From Candidatus Endobugula sp. (GTDB lineage: Bacteria; Pseudomonadota; Gammaproteobacteria; Pseudomonadales; Cellvibrionaceae), in contig JAHDEM010000002.1 in NCBI GenBank assembly GCA_020628895.1, positions 1-64,000 on the forward strand: a stretch of 64,000 nt of DNA, written 5' to 3'. This document shows, piece after piece, positions 25,855-33,474 of the stretch (its first letter is position 1; each line of letters starts with the position of its first letter). The notes beneath the pieces are model-generated. The model had not been told where the DNA came from. It searched no databases and was given only the letters and a program-made list of their open reading frames with translations. The translations under genes were made by a program, and so were the position numbers.

Positions 25855-28810
25855 TAATCTTCAAATACAGTGTTTCAGAGGAATATCTGACTCTTTATCA
25901 TTAGACTTTACGGCACCTTTAACCGTTTTATATGCACCTAATGGTACAGGAAAAACCAGTGTTTGCGATGCCGTAGAATGGGTTTTATGTGGAGGTGTTG
26001 GACGGTTAGGGAAAGATGAAAGCATTCGATGCAAATTGGGTGATGACAGCCTTAAAACTACTGTTGAAGCCAGTATTCCTCAAAATGGCAGCCCATTTTT
26101 TATCAAAAGGGAGTTATCTGGCTCGGCTGCTCCACTTTATTGGAAAGATATTGATTGTGATTACACAGTTGCGACTGACCAAGAACTGCTCAGACGTTTT
26201 GTTAAAGCGTTACCTCCGAGTGGGAATTCAAATAAAGCTAAAGTGGACTGGGTACGATCAACACGGTTTCTTGAGAGCGATTCTCTGAGGCTTCTTATAG
26301 ACAGCGACAAAGAGTCAAATGATACTAGAAAACTAATTTTCTCAAGTTTATTTGGAGTAGCAGAGTATCAAAAGAACGAGCGTGACCTTAACAGGATTTT
26401 GGGCAAGCTTCCTTCTGAACGAAAAATTAATACTGAAATAAGCAAAATTAATAAGAAAATTGAAGAATATGAAGAATTAATAAAGAAGCTGACTGCAGAG
26501 CAAACTGCACCATACAGAGATCACGTATATAACTTGCTCAGTACTATTTCTGACAGCTTCGGGATTGCAAAAAATACAGACAAAGAAACTGACCTCCAGA
26601 AATATCATGAAACCTTAGAGGTTCATTATATTAAACATGTTGAGTCTCTAGTTGAGAAGAAATCTATACTAGCTTTTATTCGAGATAAAGTCGGGATTTA
26701 CCAAGAGTACTTGTCTAATTATGAGGCTCTCAACAAGACAATTGATGCGCGTGTTTCTAAGCAAGCTTCATTGACTCAAGATTTGAATAAGAAGCAGGCC
26801 GAGATTGCGGAAAATCAGGAATCTTCTCAAAAAAGAGATGAGCTAATTAATGAGCTCCATGAAACTGTAAACAGAATAAAAGACGAGAAGGCAACTTGGC
26901 TTAGCCTGTACAATTTGTACACAAGCATTCCCCTTGAGGTCGGTGTCTCAAAAAACAGATCGACTGAAATTTCTAACTATATTGTTTCTACAGAACAAAG
27001 AATTTCAACATTAAATGAAAAACTTCTTTTAGTGGGAGAACTTATCAATTTACTTCCATCATGGCAGAAGAAACATGCGGAGCTCAGGGGAATAGGTAGT
27101 GAGCTTGAGGCATTACGAGAGCGAAAATCAAAAGATGCGTCTGATATTCCCCTTGCAGAGCAAACATCAAAAATAAAATCAGAATTAGATGCTTTGCAAT
27201 CTTCACGTGAGAAGGTTCTGGGGGAAATTAATCTGCTGTTATCTTCGGGGAAAAAGTATGTTGAAACACACGCGGAGGATTCAAAATGTCCACTGTGTGA
27301 GCATGATCACGAAAGTAACTTTGTTCTTCAAGAAAAAATTAACACTCGCTTTTCCAAGCTATCAAGCAAGTCTAAAGAGGAAGCTGTATTAGCCTCGAGA
27401 CTTGATGAACTAACTCAGCTTTTGATTCAAGAAAATAACGATCTTAAAAAGGCTGAAGAATTAGCCAGAAATAAAATTGTTCTCATAAATGCCATTCAAG
27501 AAACAAGTGATAAGCTAATTGCGGTGGGCTTAGAAAAGTCAGATATATCTAAGCCAGAGTCTGTCTCTGAGAAACTTGAAGGCCTTCAGGTAAAAAACCA
27601 AGCCACGTTGGAAAAGTTACGCCAGAATATTGCCCCTTACAAAAGTGGATATGAAGCAGTTAGCAAATTAGAGGAAATGCGTATTACAACTCAGTCCTTA
27701 TTATCTTTATGGTGTAAGCGACTAGAGATAAGCGGTGAAGAATCATTTGATATAGATGGTATTGGACACGCATTGGAAAAACTAGAGGCAGCCCTTGAAA
27801 ATAAAATTAATGAACTGAAGCGGTTACGGGAAGACTCAAAACCAAATGTTAAAAAGCTCTCTGATGAATTACTAAAACTAGATGAAGAAAGTAAGAAAAT
27901 ATCTGCTGATATTGCGTCAGCCAAAGAGCAAATTACTCCAATTCGTAACTTTATTCAGGAGTATAAAAGAAAATGGTCGACAATTTCTGAGGCTGATGTT
28001 TTAAGTGATGCTCAAATCGAGAATGCTGCTGTCAGCATCGTAAAAAAGGAACAGATGCTTAACGAAATAAAGGGTCTTTTTACAAAAGTAGAGGAATATT
28101 TCGTTAAAATAAAAGAGTCAGAGATAAAAGAACGAGAGCACGGACTATACCAAAAGGAAATTAAAGAGGCTCAGGACGAGCTTAAGGAATGGAATCATCA
28201 AGCCAAAGCACGCTCTGTTGTTGAAGCTGAAATTGATCTTATAAAGGAAGAAATTAGACGTTTTATAGCGGAGGAGATTCGTCCTCTTACTAACATTATT
28301 AATACTCTTTATTTGCGCGCTCAAGGAAATCGCTTTATAAATTCGATAGAGGCTCGTCCTAGCAAAGAAGGTTTCTTGGAGTGGATTGCTGAGCTTAATG
28401 ATGAAGGTGAGTCGTTTGAAAAAATGCGGTCTTTGAGTCAAGGTCAGAGGCAAGATTTGGCTCTCTCCATCTTTTTAGCGCGTGCTAGAAGTCTTGGTGG
28501 AACTTTCTTCTTGGATGAACCGCTAGCTCATTTAGATGACCTGAACCGTGTTGCATTGCTTGATACGCTAAGAATAATAGTCTCTGAACAAAGAGCCACT
28601 AATCCTCTGCGCTTAGTTCTTACAACAGCCAGTAATAATCTGCTCAGACATTTGAGAGAGAAATTTAGTCTGGTGGAAGATGCCGATGGTAGACCTGCTC
28701 TTCGAATTTACAAAATGAGTGGTAATCCTAAAGTTGGTTTGCATGTAGAGCCTCCTGAACTTGTGCATTCCCCTAATAGGTTGTTAACGCATCATTCTAT
28801 TCACGCTTAA
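25844..28810 (+). CDS. Rad50/SMC-like ATPase with zinc hook
   Basis: A 988-residue ABC-type DNA-repair-like ATPase. Walker A is APNGTGKTS (residues 31-39). A long coiled coil is broken near residue 480 by the zinc-hook motif CPLC, then more coiled coil. The signature SLSQGQRQD is near 863 and Walker B FFLDEPLAHLD near 888. This is the layout of Rad50 and of the SMC subunits of Lamassu/ABC-3C defence systems, thought to sense DNA ends or unusual structures. It is the last gene of the four-gene operon 22807-28810. No Mre11-like gene is present, which argues against a housekeeping Rad50. Confidence 0.9.
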   Translation: MLIDNLQIQCFRGISDSLSLDFTAPLTVLYAPNGTGKTSVCDAVEWVLCGGVGRLGKDESIRCKLGDDSLKTTVEASIPQNGSPFFIKRELSGSAAPLYWKDIDCDYTVATDQELLRRFVKALPPSGNSNKAKVDWVRSTRFLESDSLRLLIDSDKESNDTRKLIFSSLFGVAEYQKNERDLNRILGKLPSERKINTEISKINKKIEEYEELIKKLTAEQTAPYRDHVYNLLSTISDSFGIAKNTDKETDLQKYHETLEVHYIKHVESLVEKKSILAFIRDKVGIYQEYLSNYEALNKTIDARVSKQASLTQDLNKKQAEIAENQESSQKRDELINELHETVNRIKDEKATWLSLYNLYTSIPLEVGVSKNRSTEISNYIVSTEQRISTLNEKLLLVGELINLLPSWQKKHAELRGIGSELEALRERKSKDASDIPLAEQTSKIKSELDALQSSREKVLGEINLLLSSGKKYVETHAEDSKCPLCEHDHESNFVLQEKINTRFSKLSSKSKEEAVLASRLDELTQLLIQENNDLKKAEELARNKIVLINAIQETSDKLIAVGLEKSDISKPESVSEKLEGLQVKNQATLEKLRQNIAPYKSGYEAVSKLEEMRITTQSLLSLWCKRLEISGEESFDIDGIGHALEKLEAALENKINELKRLREDSKPNVKKLSDELLKLDEESKKISADIASAKEQITPIRNFIQEYKRKWSTISEADVLSDAQIENAAVSIVKKEQMLNEIKGLFTKVEEYFVKIKESEIKEREHGLYQKEIKEAQDELKEWNHQAKARSVVEAEIDLIKEEIRRFIAEEIRPLTNIINTLYLRAQGNRFINSIEARPSKEGFLEWIAELNDEGESFEKMRSLSQGQRQDLALSIFLARARSLGGTFFLDEPLAHLDDLNRVALLDTLRIIVSEQRATNPLRLVLTTASNNLLRHLREKFSLVEDADGRPALRIYKMSGNPKVGLHVEPPELVHSPNRLLTHHSIHA

Positions 28811-28880
28811 TACATATAAGAAGAATTTTGGCGAGCAATGAAAAATTCGAAATTTAGGTGGCTTATGGGGTTAAAGGAAA

Positions 28881-29060
28881 TCAAGGGCATGGAGCCCTTG
28901 ACGCAAGTTCGTTCTCGATATTTTCAAGTGAAGCCAATGCGTTCACACGCTCCGGTGTTTGCGGCTTGCTTCTCGCCAGCTCATTAAAAACCTTTCTATG
29001 CAGACCATAAAGCTCGTTCGTGTTTTTGGCTGCCAGTTCAAATCTTGTAATCAATTTCAT
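28881..29060 (-). CDS. small conserved-type mobile-element protein, 59 aa
   Basis: A 59-residue protein on the minus strand (MKLITRFELAAKNTNELYG... ending ELASRAPCP). ATG 29058-29060 has an ideal AGGAGG site 5 bp upstream. Its pattern (FELAA, then HRKVFNELARS, then ALASLENIENEL) resembles a small protein that I recall next to antirestriction genes in integrative elements; function unknown. The Shine-Dalgarno GGAGG lies in a CCTCC/GGAGG hairpin (29066-29082), so translation may be controlled by structure. Confidence 0.7.
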   Translation of the reverse strand: MKLITRFELAAKNTNELYGLHRKVFNELARSKPQTPERVNALASLENIENELASRAPCP

Positions 29061-29065
29061 TGTTA

Positions 29066-29099
29066 CCTCCTGTTTTTGGAGGCCGTGACTGCCACGGCC
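29066..29099 (-). promoter_or_regulatory. SD-sequestering hairpin and GC-rich stem
   Basis: CCTCC (29066-29070) pairs with GGAGG (29078-29082) around a 7-nt loop. On the minus strand the downstream arm is the ribosome site of the 59-residue gene. An overlapping GGCCGTG-actgc-CACGGCC hairpin (29081-29099) shares bases 29081-29082, so the two stems are mutually exclusive, as expected of a switch. Only the pairing is seen; regulation is inferred. Confidence 0.45.
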
Positions 29100-29601
29100 T
29101 TTGTATGGCCGCGTGTTTGTGCAAAGTGACTGATCTGCACCTTAGGTCGCAATAATGTGAAGAGGCTTTACGCTTGCTGATCCGTTGTCACGTTGCGCTA
29201 GTGGTAATGCTAAAAGGCAGTGCTGGTTAAGGGCTCAATCAGGTGGTGCTGATTGATTAAAAATTGCTGGTAGTGCTAAAAAAGCACGACTGCTTGAAAG
29301 GCGTTGAAAGTTTTCGCTGCACTAGGCTGAAAGTTCAATAAGGTGTGAACACTGATCGTGTTCGCTTGATTCAATAATTACGTGCCCCTTTTGGGTAAAC
29401 GTCAAAATATCACACAACTTGTCTCCATCAAGACATCCCCCTTCCTTCCGCGCCCGAAAAGACTGGGCTTGTGCAGGACGGGCGGTTCCCCCTGTCTGGA
29501 TTACGCCAAAACATGTGATCTTACGCTCGCTTCTCTCGCTCCTTTGTCTGGGGTTTTCAACCCCAAAAGGGGATGTGTTTTTAAGATTAAGGAGAAAAGC
29601 T
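29100..29601. promoter_or_regulatory. hairpin-rich gene-free leader of ardA
   Basis: About 500 bp without a supported gene. Short perfect stems occur: AATCA/TGATT around 29240, GTGCT-aaaaa-AGCAC near 29275, GAACAC-tgatc-GTGTTC near 29350 and GGGGTT-ttc-AACCCC just before ardA. ArdA genes of conjugative plasmids lie in leading regions and can be expressed from folded single-strand promoters, so this could be such a region. No oriT nick motif was identified with confidence. Confidence 0.35.
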
Positions 29602-30114
29602 ATGAGCGAAGAAATCAGAATTTATGTGGCATGTTTGGAAGCGTATAACAGCGGCTATTTGCACGGTGTTTGGATTGATGCAACGGCAGACATTGACGAC
29701 ATTCAAGACCAAATAAACAGCATGCTGGAATCCAGCCCCGTAGAGGATGCAGAAGAATACGCCATTCACGACTTTGAAGGTTACGGCAGTTATCGCCTGT
29801 CAGAGTATGAAGGCATAGAAAGTGCCCACGAAGTAGCCTGTTTTATTGAAGAGTATGGCGAGATAGCCGCCGAATTGATTAGCCATTTTTCAACGCTTGA
29901 AGAAGCACAGAAAGCCATGGAGGAAGATTACCAAGGCGAGTATGCAAGCCTCTCGGATTACGCGCAGGAAATCACGGAAGAAACAAGCGAAGTGCCGAGC
30001 CATTTACAATTTTATATCGACTATGACCGCATGGGGCGCGACATGGAAATGAGCGGCGATATTTTCACAATCGAAACAGGCTATCAGGAAGTGCATGTAT
30101 TTTGGAACCGCTAA
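29602..30114 (+). CDS. ardA: antirestriction protein ArdA
   Basis: A 170-residue acidic protein (start MSEEIRIYVACLEAYNSGYLHG) with the ArdA layout. Strands around IYVACLEAYNSGYLHGVWIDA are followed by the EYAIHDFEGYG segment and the acidic antirestriction region around FIEEYGEIAAELISHF. ArdA mimics B-DNA and blocks type I restriction complexes, protecting the element on entry into a new cell. ATG 29602 has an AAGGAG site 7 bp upstream. Longer in-frame starts back to 29419 lack support. The mobilization genes lie on the opposite strand 0.5-2.5 kb away, as expected for a leading-region gene. Confidence 0.92.
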   Translation: MSEEIRIYVACLEAYNSGYLHGVWIDATADIDDIQDQINSMLESSPVEDAEEYAIHDFEGYGSYRLSEYEGIESAHEVACFIEEYGEIAAELISHFSTLEEAQKAMEEDYQGEYASLSDYAQEITEETSEVPSHLQFYIDYDRMGRDMEMSGDIFTIETGYQEVHVFWNR

Positions 30115-30148
30115 GGCGGTTCCCTTCATGCGGAAAGGGAATTTTAAA

Positions 30149-30490
30149 ATGCGAGATTTAACAAACGAAGAAAAACAGCAATCACTAAAAAGGGCTTTAA
30201 CTTGCACGGGTGGTGCGCTGGATAGATGGAGCGCCAGAGCTGCTACAGGTCTGAATGATGCGGATATGGCAAAAGCGGTACGTTATGAACTGGGTATTTG
30301 CGGCGGTTCAGGTTGCAGCAATAGCATACATATTCATTATGAAGGCGCTGGCTTGAAAGTATGGGCAGCATGGGAAATATTTATCCCTTCATCTGAAGAG
30401 CCCATATTTCAGGGCGAGGCCACCATTAAGGCTGCACGGTGTTTGTTTGGTGTTAAAAATCCAGATGACGTGCAGCTTGATTTATTTTGA
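30149..30490 (+). CDS. hypothetical protein downstream of ardA
   Basis: A 114-residue protein (MRDLTNEEKQQSLKRALTC...) with conserved-looking segments (LTCTGGALDRWSARAATGL, then YELGICGGSGCS). It ends in DVQLDLF, resembling a beta-clamp-binding peptide (QLxLF type). It lies 34 bp after ardA in the same direction, probably the same transcript. Function unknown. The putative clamp motif could target the host replication clamp; that is inference from six residues. Confidence 0.7.
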   Translation: MRDLTNEEKQQSLKRALTCTGGALDRWSARAATGLNDADMAKAVRYELGICGGSGCSNSIHIHYEGAGLKVWAAWEIFIPSSEEPIFQGEATIKAARCLFGVKNPDDVQLDLF

Positions 30491-30505
30491 TTGATTAAAA
30501 ATCGC

Positions 30506-30530
30506 GCCGCCAAGCTTGGGGCTTGGCGGC
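30506..30530. terminator. strong hairpin between convergent genes
   Basis: GCCGCCAAGC (30506-30515) and GCTTGGCGGC (30521-30530) form a perfect 10-bp stem with a 5-nt loop, between the stops of convergent genes. A wider stem (ATTAAAAATC 30494-30503 with GATTTTTAAT near 30566-30575) surrounds it and supplies A/T runs on both sides, so it can act in both directions. Confidence 0.6.
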
Positions 30531-30571
30531 AATGCTCGCTCTCAAATTGAGGCTGCGCTAATAAGGGATTT

Positions 30572-30898
30572 TTAATAAGGAAAAACGCCAGTAAATGGCA
30601 TTTTGCTATTTAATATCGCCTGAATATCTTCAGGCAAATAAATCGTCGGATCGTCATAGCCGATCCGAATTGCGGAATTATTGCGCGGCATGAATTCCAT
30701 GCCGTCTTTTTTGATAGAAAAAATGAGCGTGTTGTGCGCAAGCCAGCGCCCGAAGCGCACTTCATAGCCTTCGCTCTCAAGTAGTTCGGCGATTTCAGGC
30801 GTTTCAATTTTTCCATCGCCGTCATCGTAGCCGAATTTTGAAAAGGCATGGCTCCAGTGGTAGCGGTTTCCGCAATGTTCGCATTTATCACAAGCCAT
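30572..30898 (-). CDS. zinc-ribbon-like hypothetical protein in mob operon
   Basis: A 108-residue protein with an N-terminal CEHCGNRYHWSH segment (Cys and His spacing suitable for a small metal site) and a soluble alpha/beta remainder. It starts 15 bp after the relaxase stop with an AAAGGA site, so it is the third gene of the mobilization operon. No family recognised. Confidence 0.7.
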   Translation of the reverse strand: MACDKCEHCGNRYHWSHAFSKFGYDDGDGKIETPEIAELLESEGYEVRFGRWLAHNTLIFSIKKDGMEFMPRNNSAIRIGYDDPTIYLPEDIQAILNSKMPFTGVFPY

Positions 30899-30912
30899 GC
30901 CATTGTCCTTTC

Positions 30913-32250
30913 TTATATCTCAGGCTCAAAATCCATGCCTTTGTCATCATCACGCCTGTTTTGACGGTTTGGTGCATCGGTATTTTGAGTGTTTTTGCTT
31001 TGCGTATTGGTTTTCGAGCGATGAGCGTGTTTTGATTTTTCCTCATGTTTGGCAACATGAGAAAGATCACGCACCAGCGCTTGGCGCTCTTTTTCTTGAA
31101 CGTCGCGCAGCAATTGGATTTGCGTTTGTAAGTTCTGGCGCTCGGTTAACTGCTTTTGAATCAGTTCTTCTTGCTGTTTACGATCACGCAAATGTGCCTG
31201 CCATGCTTCTTGCTCATTGCGTTTTCGGGTTTTCCAGTAGCGGCCATTAAGCTTGTCCCAAATGCCTTTAAAGCCTTTGCGGATTCTTGCGGATCGCTTC
31301 AGTTCTTCAGCTTGCCAGCGTTTTTGCTGATATTCCTTAAGGCTGGCGCGTACCGAGCGGTGTTCATTGGTTAGCTTGGCCTTATCGGCCAGCAGAGGTT
31401 TGAGCTTTTCATTGTGTACGTTGCGCAATTCTACTTTGTAAGAATCAAACAGTTTTGAAAGCTGGCCTTGTATGCCGTTTTTCACCTTCTGCACTGATAG
31501 CAAGTCCTTGGCGTTACCAAGGCGTGCTTCTAGGGCTTTGGCTTTTTGCCCAAGCTGGCGCGCGAGTGAATACACTTCGCCATATACATCTAAAGCCACA
31601 AAACCGCGTTTATCGCCTTTGGCTAAAAAGTAGCCTTTTTCACGAAGTGCATGCTCGAAACTGGTTTTGGTGTCGGATATTGCCCAGCATTCCTGAAGCT
31701 CACTTTTTATGTCCGAAGCTTTGCGGCCAATACGCTGTGCTTGCTGCCATTCGGCGCGGGTGAAGTTCAGCGGGTTTTTCTTGGTTTTGTCTTTGAAGCC
31801 TTCAGGCAGCTTCCAGCCATGTTCGAGATACAGTGATTTTGAAATATCATTGAGCTTTAGTTTTGGGTGCGAGATATTGACCGCCTTCATCTCGTCCGTA
31901 TTGATGCGGCTCCAAACGCAGTGCGCATGGCGGCGGCCTTCCTTTTCATGGAAGACCACCACGCGGGGCTGACCTTCCAGCCCCAGTTTTTGCTCCACGC
32001 GCTCCAGCGTTTTTTCAAAGGTCTCAATATCGACCTTTTCATCCTGCGGCGGATTCAGGCTCAGGGAATACATGAATTGCTTGCACTTGGTTCCCTTAGA
32101 TAGCGCATAGGCTTCATTCAATGCGCCGAGAACATCTTGCGCCATAAAGCCGCTCACCTCATGCACATTGACGTGCTCATTTTGCTCCCCGTTGAGCAGG
32201 TGAAGCGCCATTTGGCGACCGCCAGCGCGTTGATTACCCTTGAGGATCAT
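30913..32250 (-). CDS. mobA: MobA/VirD2-type relaxase
   Basis: A 445-residue relaxase that would nick oriT and lead the strand into the recipient. The start MILKGNQRAGG is the usual opening of this relaxase group. The metal-binding triad motif is HEKEGRRHAH (His101, His108, His110). The C-terminal ~200 residues form a long charged coiled coil (KLKPLLADKAKLTNEHRS...) ending in a basic, low-complexity tail. ATG 32248-32250 is chosen because AGGAGG lies 6 bp upstream, overlapping the mobC end by 17 bp. Operon: mobC-mobA-30572. Confidence 0.92.
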   Translation of the reverse strand: MILKGNQRAGGRQMALHLLNGEQNEHVNVHEVSGFMAQDVLGALNEAYALSKGTKCKQFMYSLSLNPPQDEKVDIETFEKTLERVEQKLGLEGQPRVVVFHEKEGRRHAHCVWSRINTDEMKAVNISHPKLKLNDISKSLYLEHGWKLPEGFKDKTKKNPLNFTRAEWQQAQRIGRKASDIKSELQECWAISDTKTSFEHALREKGYFLAKGDKRGFVALDVYGEVYSLARQLGQKAKALEARLGNAKDLLSVQKVKNGIQGQLSKLFDSYKVELRNVHNEKLKPLLADKAKLTNEHRSVRASLKEYQQKRWQAEELKRSARIRKGFKGIWDKLNGRYWKTRKRNEQEAWQAHLRDRKQQEELIQKQLTERQNLQTQIQLLRDVQEKERQALVRDLSHVAKHEEKSKHAHRSKTNTQSKNTQNTDAPNRQNRRDDDKGMDFEPEI

Positions 32251-32662
32251 CGTCATCCTCCTTTTTAGGTTCACTTTGGGGCTTGAGCCCCAATGCCTTA
32301 ATCAGGGTGTCACGCATCCACTGAATGGCCGTAACAGACTCATTGAGCGATTCCACAACGTCATGATTGACGGGGAGGGAGCCAGAATTAGCCGCCTTGG
32401 CGAGCTGGTTAATATTGGCACTAATACGGGATTGGCCGAGCGCCCCAATGAGCTTAGCGATGGCCTTTTGATCAATATCAGCAGTTTCACCACGGGTTCG
32501 CTTTTTGGGCATTTCGGGCATATCTTCTTTGAAGATCAGCCAGCGAATGTAAGCCGCCAGCGGTCTGCCTGCCGCAGCCGTCTCTAGCGCCTTGCGCTCT
32601 TCCTCGGTAAATCTCATGGAGAATGGAGGTGGATACTTGGTTTTTGGCGTTTTATCGACCAT
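32234..32662 (-). CDS. mobC: MobC-like relaxosome accessory protein
   Basis: A 142-residue protein. The N-terminal ribbon-helix-helix-like segment (FSMRFTEEERKALETAAAGRPLAAYIRWLIF) is followed by the MobC signature IGALGQSRISANINQLAKAANSG. MobC proteins help the relaxase open oriT. ATG 32660-32662 is preferred over ATG 32677: GGAGGGG is 6 bp upstream, and in the circular element the recombinase stop TAA (32664-32666) would end 1 bp before it. In the integrated state no gene lies upstream on this strand and a terminator hairpin (32845-32886) separates it from the chromosome, so expression is probably low until excision. Confidence 0.85.
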   Translation of the reverse strand: MVDKTPKTKYPPPFSMRFTEEERKALETAAAGRPLAAYIRWLIFKEDMPEMPKKRTRGETADIDQKAIAKLIGALGQSRISANINQLAKAANSGSLPVNHDVVESLNESVTAIQWMRDTLIKALGLKPQSEPKKEDDDDPQG

Positions 32663-32663
32663 T

Positions 32664-32819
32664 TTAAGCCCCTCCACTTGTCAAAATGGGGCTTTCGCCG
32701 TTATACTCCGCGCCCTGTGAAGCGTGGGCTTCCTCTAAGCTAGATAGTAACGCGCTGATATGTGGTGGCTTAGAGGCAATATCAGGGGCATTTACCAGCA
32801 GCTTAGACAGCGTTGGCAA
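32664..32819 (-). other. detached 3' coding end of the serine recombinase
   Basis: If the two 19-bp repeats are joined as in a circular element, the recombinase frame reads through the core (IGSGGW) and continues open here for 51 codons (LPTLSKLLVN...LTSGG A). It stops at TAA 32664-32666. In the integrated state this piece has no start and sits about 32 kb from its gene. The stop is followed after one base by the mobC ATG. The frame continuity is seen in sequence; expression of the long form is inference. Confidence 0.75.
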
Positions 32820-32838
32820 CCAGCCCCCGCTACCAATT
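32820..32838. repeat. attR core, right 19-bp direct repeat
   Basis: Identical to 37-55. To its right follow the AT-rich sequence and terminator hairpin expected downstream of a tRNA gene. The native chromosomal flank of tRNA-fMet therefore begins at or just after this repeat. Confidence 0.9.
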
Positions 32839-32844
32839 ATTTAA

Positions 32845-32886
32845 AAAACCCGAAGATTGAATCCAAGTGATTTGTCTTCGGGTTTT
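32845..32886 (+). terminator. displaced tRNA-fMet terminator
   Basis: AAAACCCGAAGA (32845-32856) pairs perfectly with TCTTCGGGTTTT (32875-32886), giving 12 bp with T-runs on both strands. It lies 6 bp after the tRNA CCA-derived repeat and so was the tRNA's terminator before insertion. Now it sits 32 kb away and insulates mobC from leftward chromosomal transcription. Confidence 0.75.
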
Positions 32887-32895
32887 GTCGTTTAA

Positions 32896-33042
32896 TGGCT
32901 GGAGTTGAACCAACGACAAATAAAAAGTCATGGTTCAGTGATTGTGCAACAATCACCAACGAGCGGCTGAGCCGCGAAGCCCGTAGGGTAAGAACAGCCC
33001 TTAGGCTGTTGTTATTCAACTCAGTCCCTGCTACCAATTATT
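32896..33042. repeat. degenerate tRNA-fMet-derived copies
   Basis: The minus strand of 32897-32917 matches the tRNA T-arm at 22-42 in 20 of 21 positions (inverted copy). Then 33030-33042 repeats the 13-mer GCTACCAATTATT found at the attR flank (32829-32841), preceded by a decayed T-arm (TTCAACTC). Between them lie perfect hairpins: GTGATTGT/ACAATCAC, GCGGC/GCCGC and AACAGCC-ctta-GGCTGTT. This looks like the remains of earlier insertions or of a duplicated tRNA gene. Confidence 0.6.
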
Positions 33043-33044
33043 CT

Positions 33045-33073
33045 AAAAAGACGATCTTTGGGTCGTCTTTTTT
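33045..33073 (+). terminator. rho-independent terminator
   Basis: AAAAAGACGA (33045-33054) pairs with TCGTCTTTTT (33063-33072) around an 8-nt loop, followed by T. It stands just after the degenerate tRNA-like 3' end, in the same relation as the terminator at 32845-32886. Confidence 0.75.
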
Positions 33074-33241
33074 ATGTCTATTATTTCTTAAGTTCCACCC
33101 AATCCATTTTACGATTAATGCCATGGCTTTCGCTAAATCGCCACATGGCTGGCTTATGATCATTGATGTCGAATATTGACAATAAATACCATGAGAGTCT
33201 ATTATTCCCAAATAGCCTGTTTTTTGAACGAGGTATTTTTC

Positions 33242-33469
33242 ATGTCAAGTAGTCTTAATTTATCCCTAACTAATGAACTAAGAGAGTTCGTCGATATGCG
33301 CTCTGGTGATGATGGTCTCTACGCAACTCCGAGCGAATATCTAAGAGATCTTATCCGCCGCGATATGGAGTCTCAATCCACTGCTATTCACGTGATGGCT
33401 GGTCTTGCTGATATCAAGGCAGGGCGATTTTCAGATAAATCTATCCTTGATATCGCAGAGGAGGATTAA
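33242..33469 (+). CDS. ParD-like ribbon-helix-helix antitoxin
   Basis: A 75-residue protein (MSSSLNLSLTNELREFVD...) with the ParD/CopG-type fold. The beta strand SLNLSLTNELREFV is followed by YATPSEYLRDLIRRDME, then a toxin-neutralizing tail ending DIAEED. ATG 33242 is preferred over earlier in-frame ATGs because the family starts at this point. The toxin gene begins 5 bp after the stop. Expected to bind its own promoter with the toxin. Confidence 0.88.
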   Translation: MSSSLNLSLTNELREFVDMRSGDDGLYATPSEYLRDLIRRDMESQSTAIHVMAGLADIKAGRFSDKSILDIAEED

Positions 33470-33474
33470 GTTTC

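Larger units (their letters stand above)
37..32838. mobile_element. integrative mobilizable element in tRNA-fMet
   Basis: A 19-bp direct repeat (37-55 and 32820-32838) bounds the element. The left copy is the 3' end of the initiator tRNA plus three flanking bases. A serine recombinase gene abuts the left end and MobC/MobA relaxase genes abut the right end. A VirD4-type coupling protein is present, but no recognisable mating-pair type IV secretion genes (no VirB4, VirB6 or pilus genes). It therefore looks mobilizable rather than self-transmissible. Cargo includes a Fic fusion, nuclease genes, a methyltransferase/helicase set, an SMC-type defence operon, ardA and a candidate large RNA. A complete-looking second integration module (tyrosine integrase plus attP-like site) lies at 8336-9887, which suggests a composite history. 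Confidence 0.88.

Noticed and set aside
29419-29601. N-terminal extension of ArdA to 29419
   Set aside because: The family starts at the MSEEIRIYV residues, with a good ribosome site at 29602; the extension is low-complexity and unsupported.
32680-32820. oriT just upstream of mobC
   Set aside because: No convincing nick motif or inverted repeat, and the stretch reads as an open extension of the recombinase frame.
32920-33020. Possible functional tRNA between the two terminators
   Set aside because: The hairpins do not give a 7-nt anticodon loop or a matching acceptor stem; only T-arm and CCA-end fragments are recognisable.
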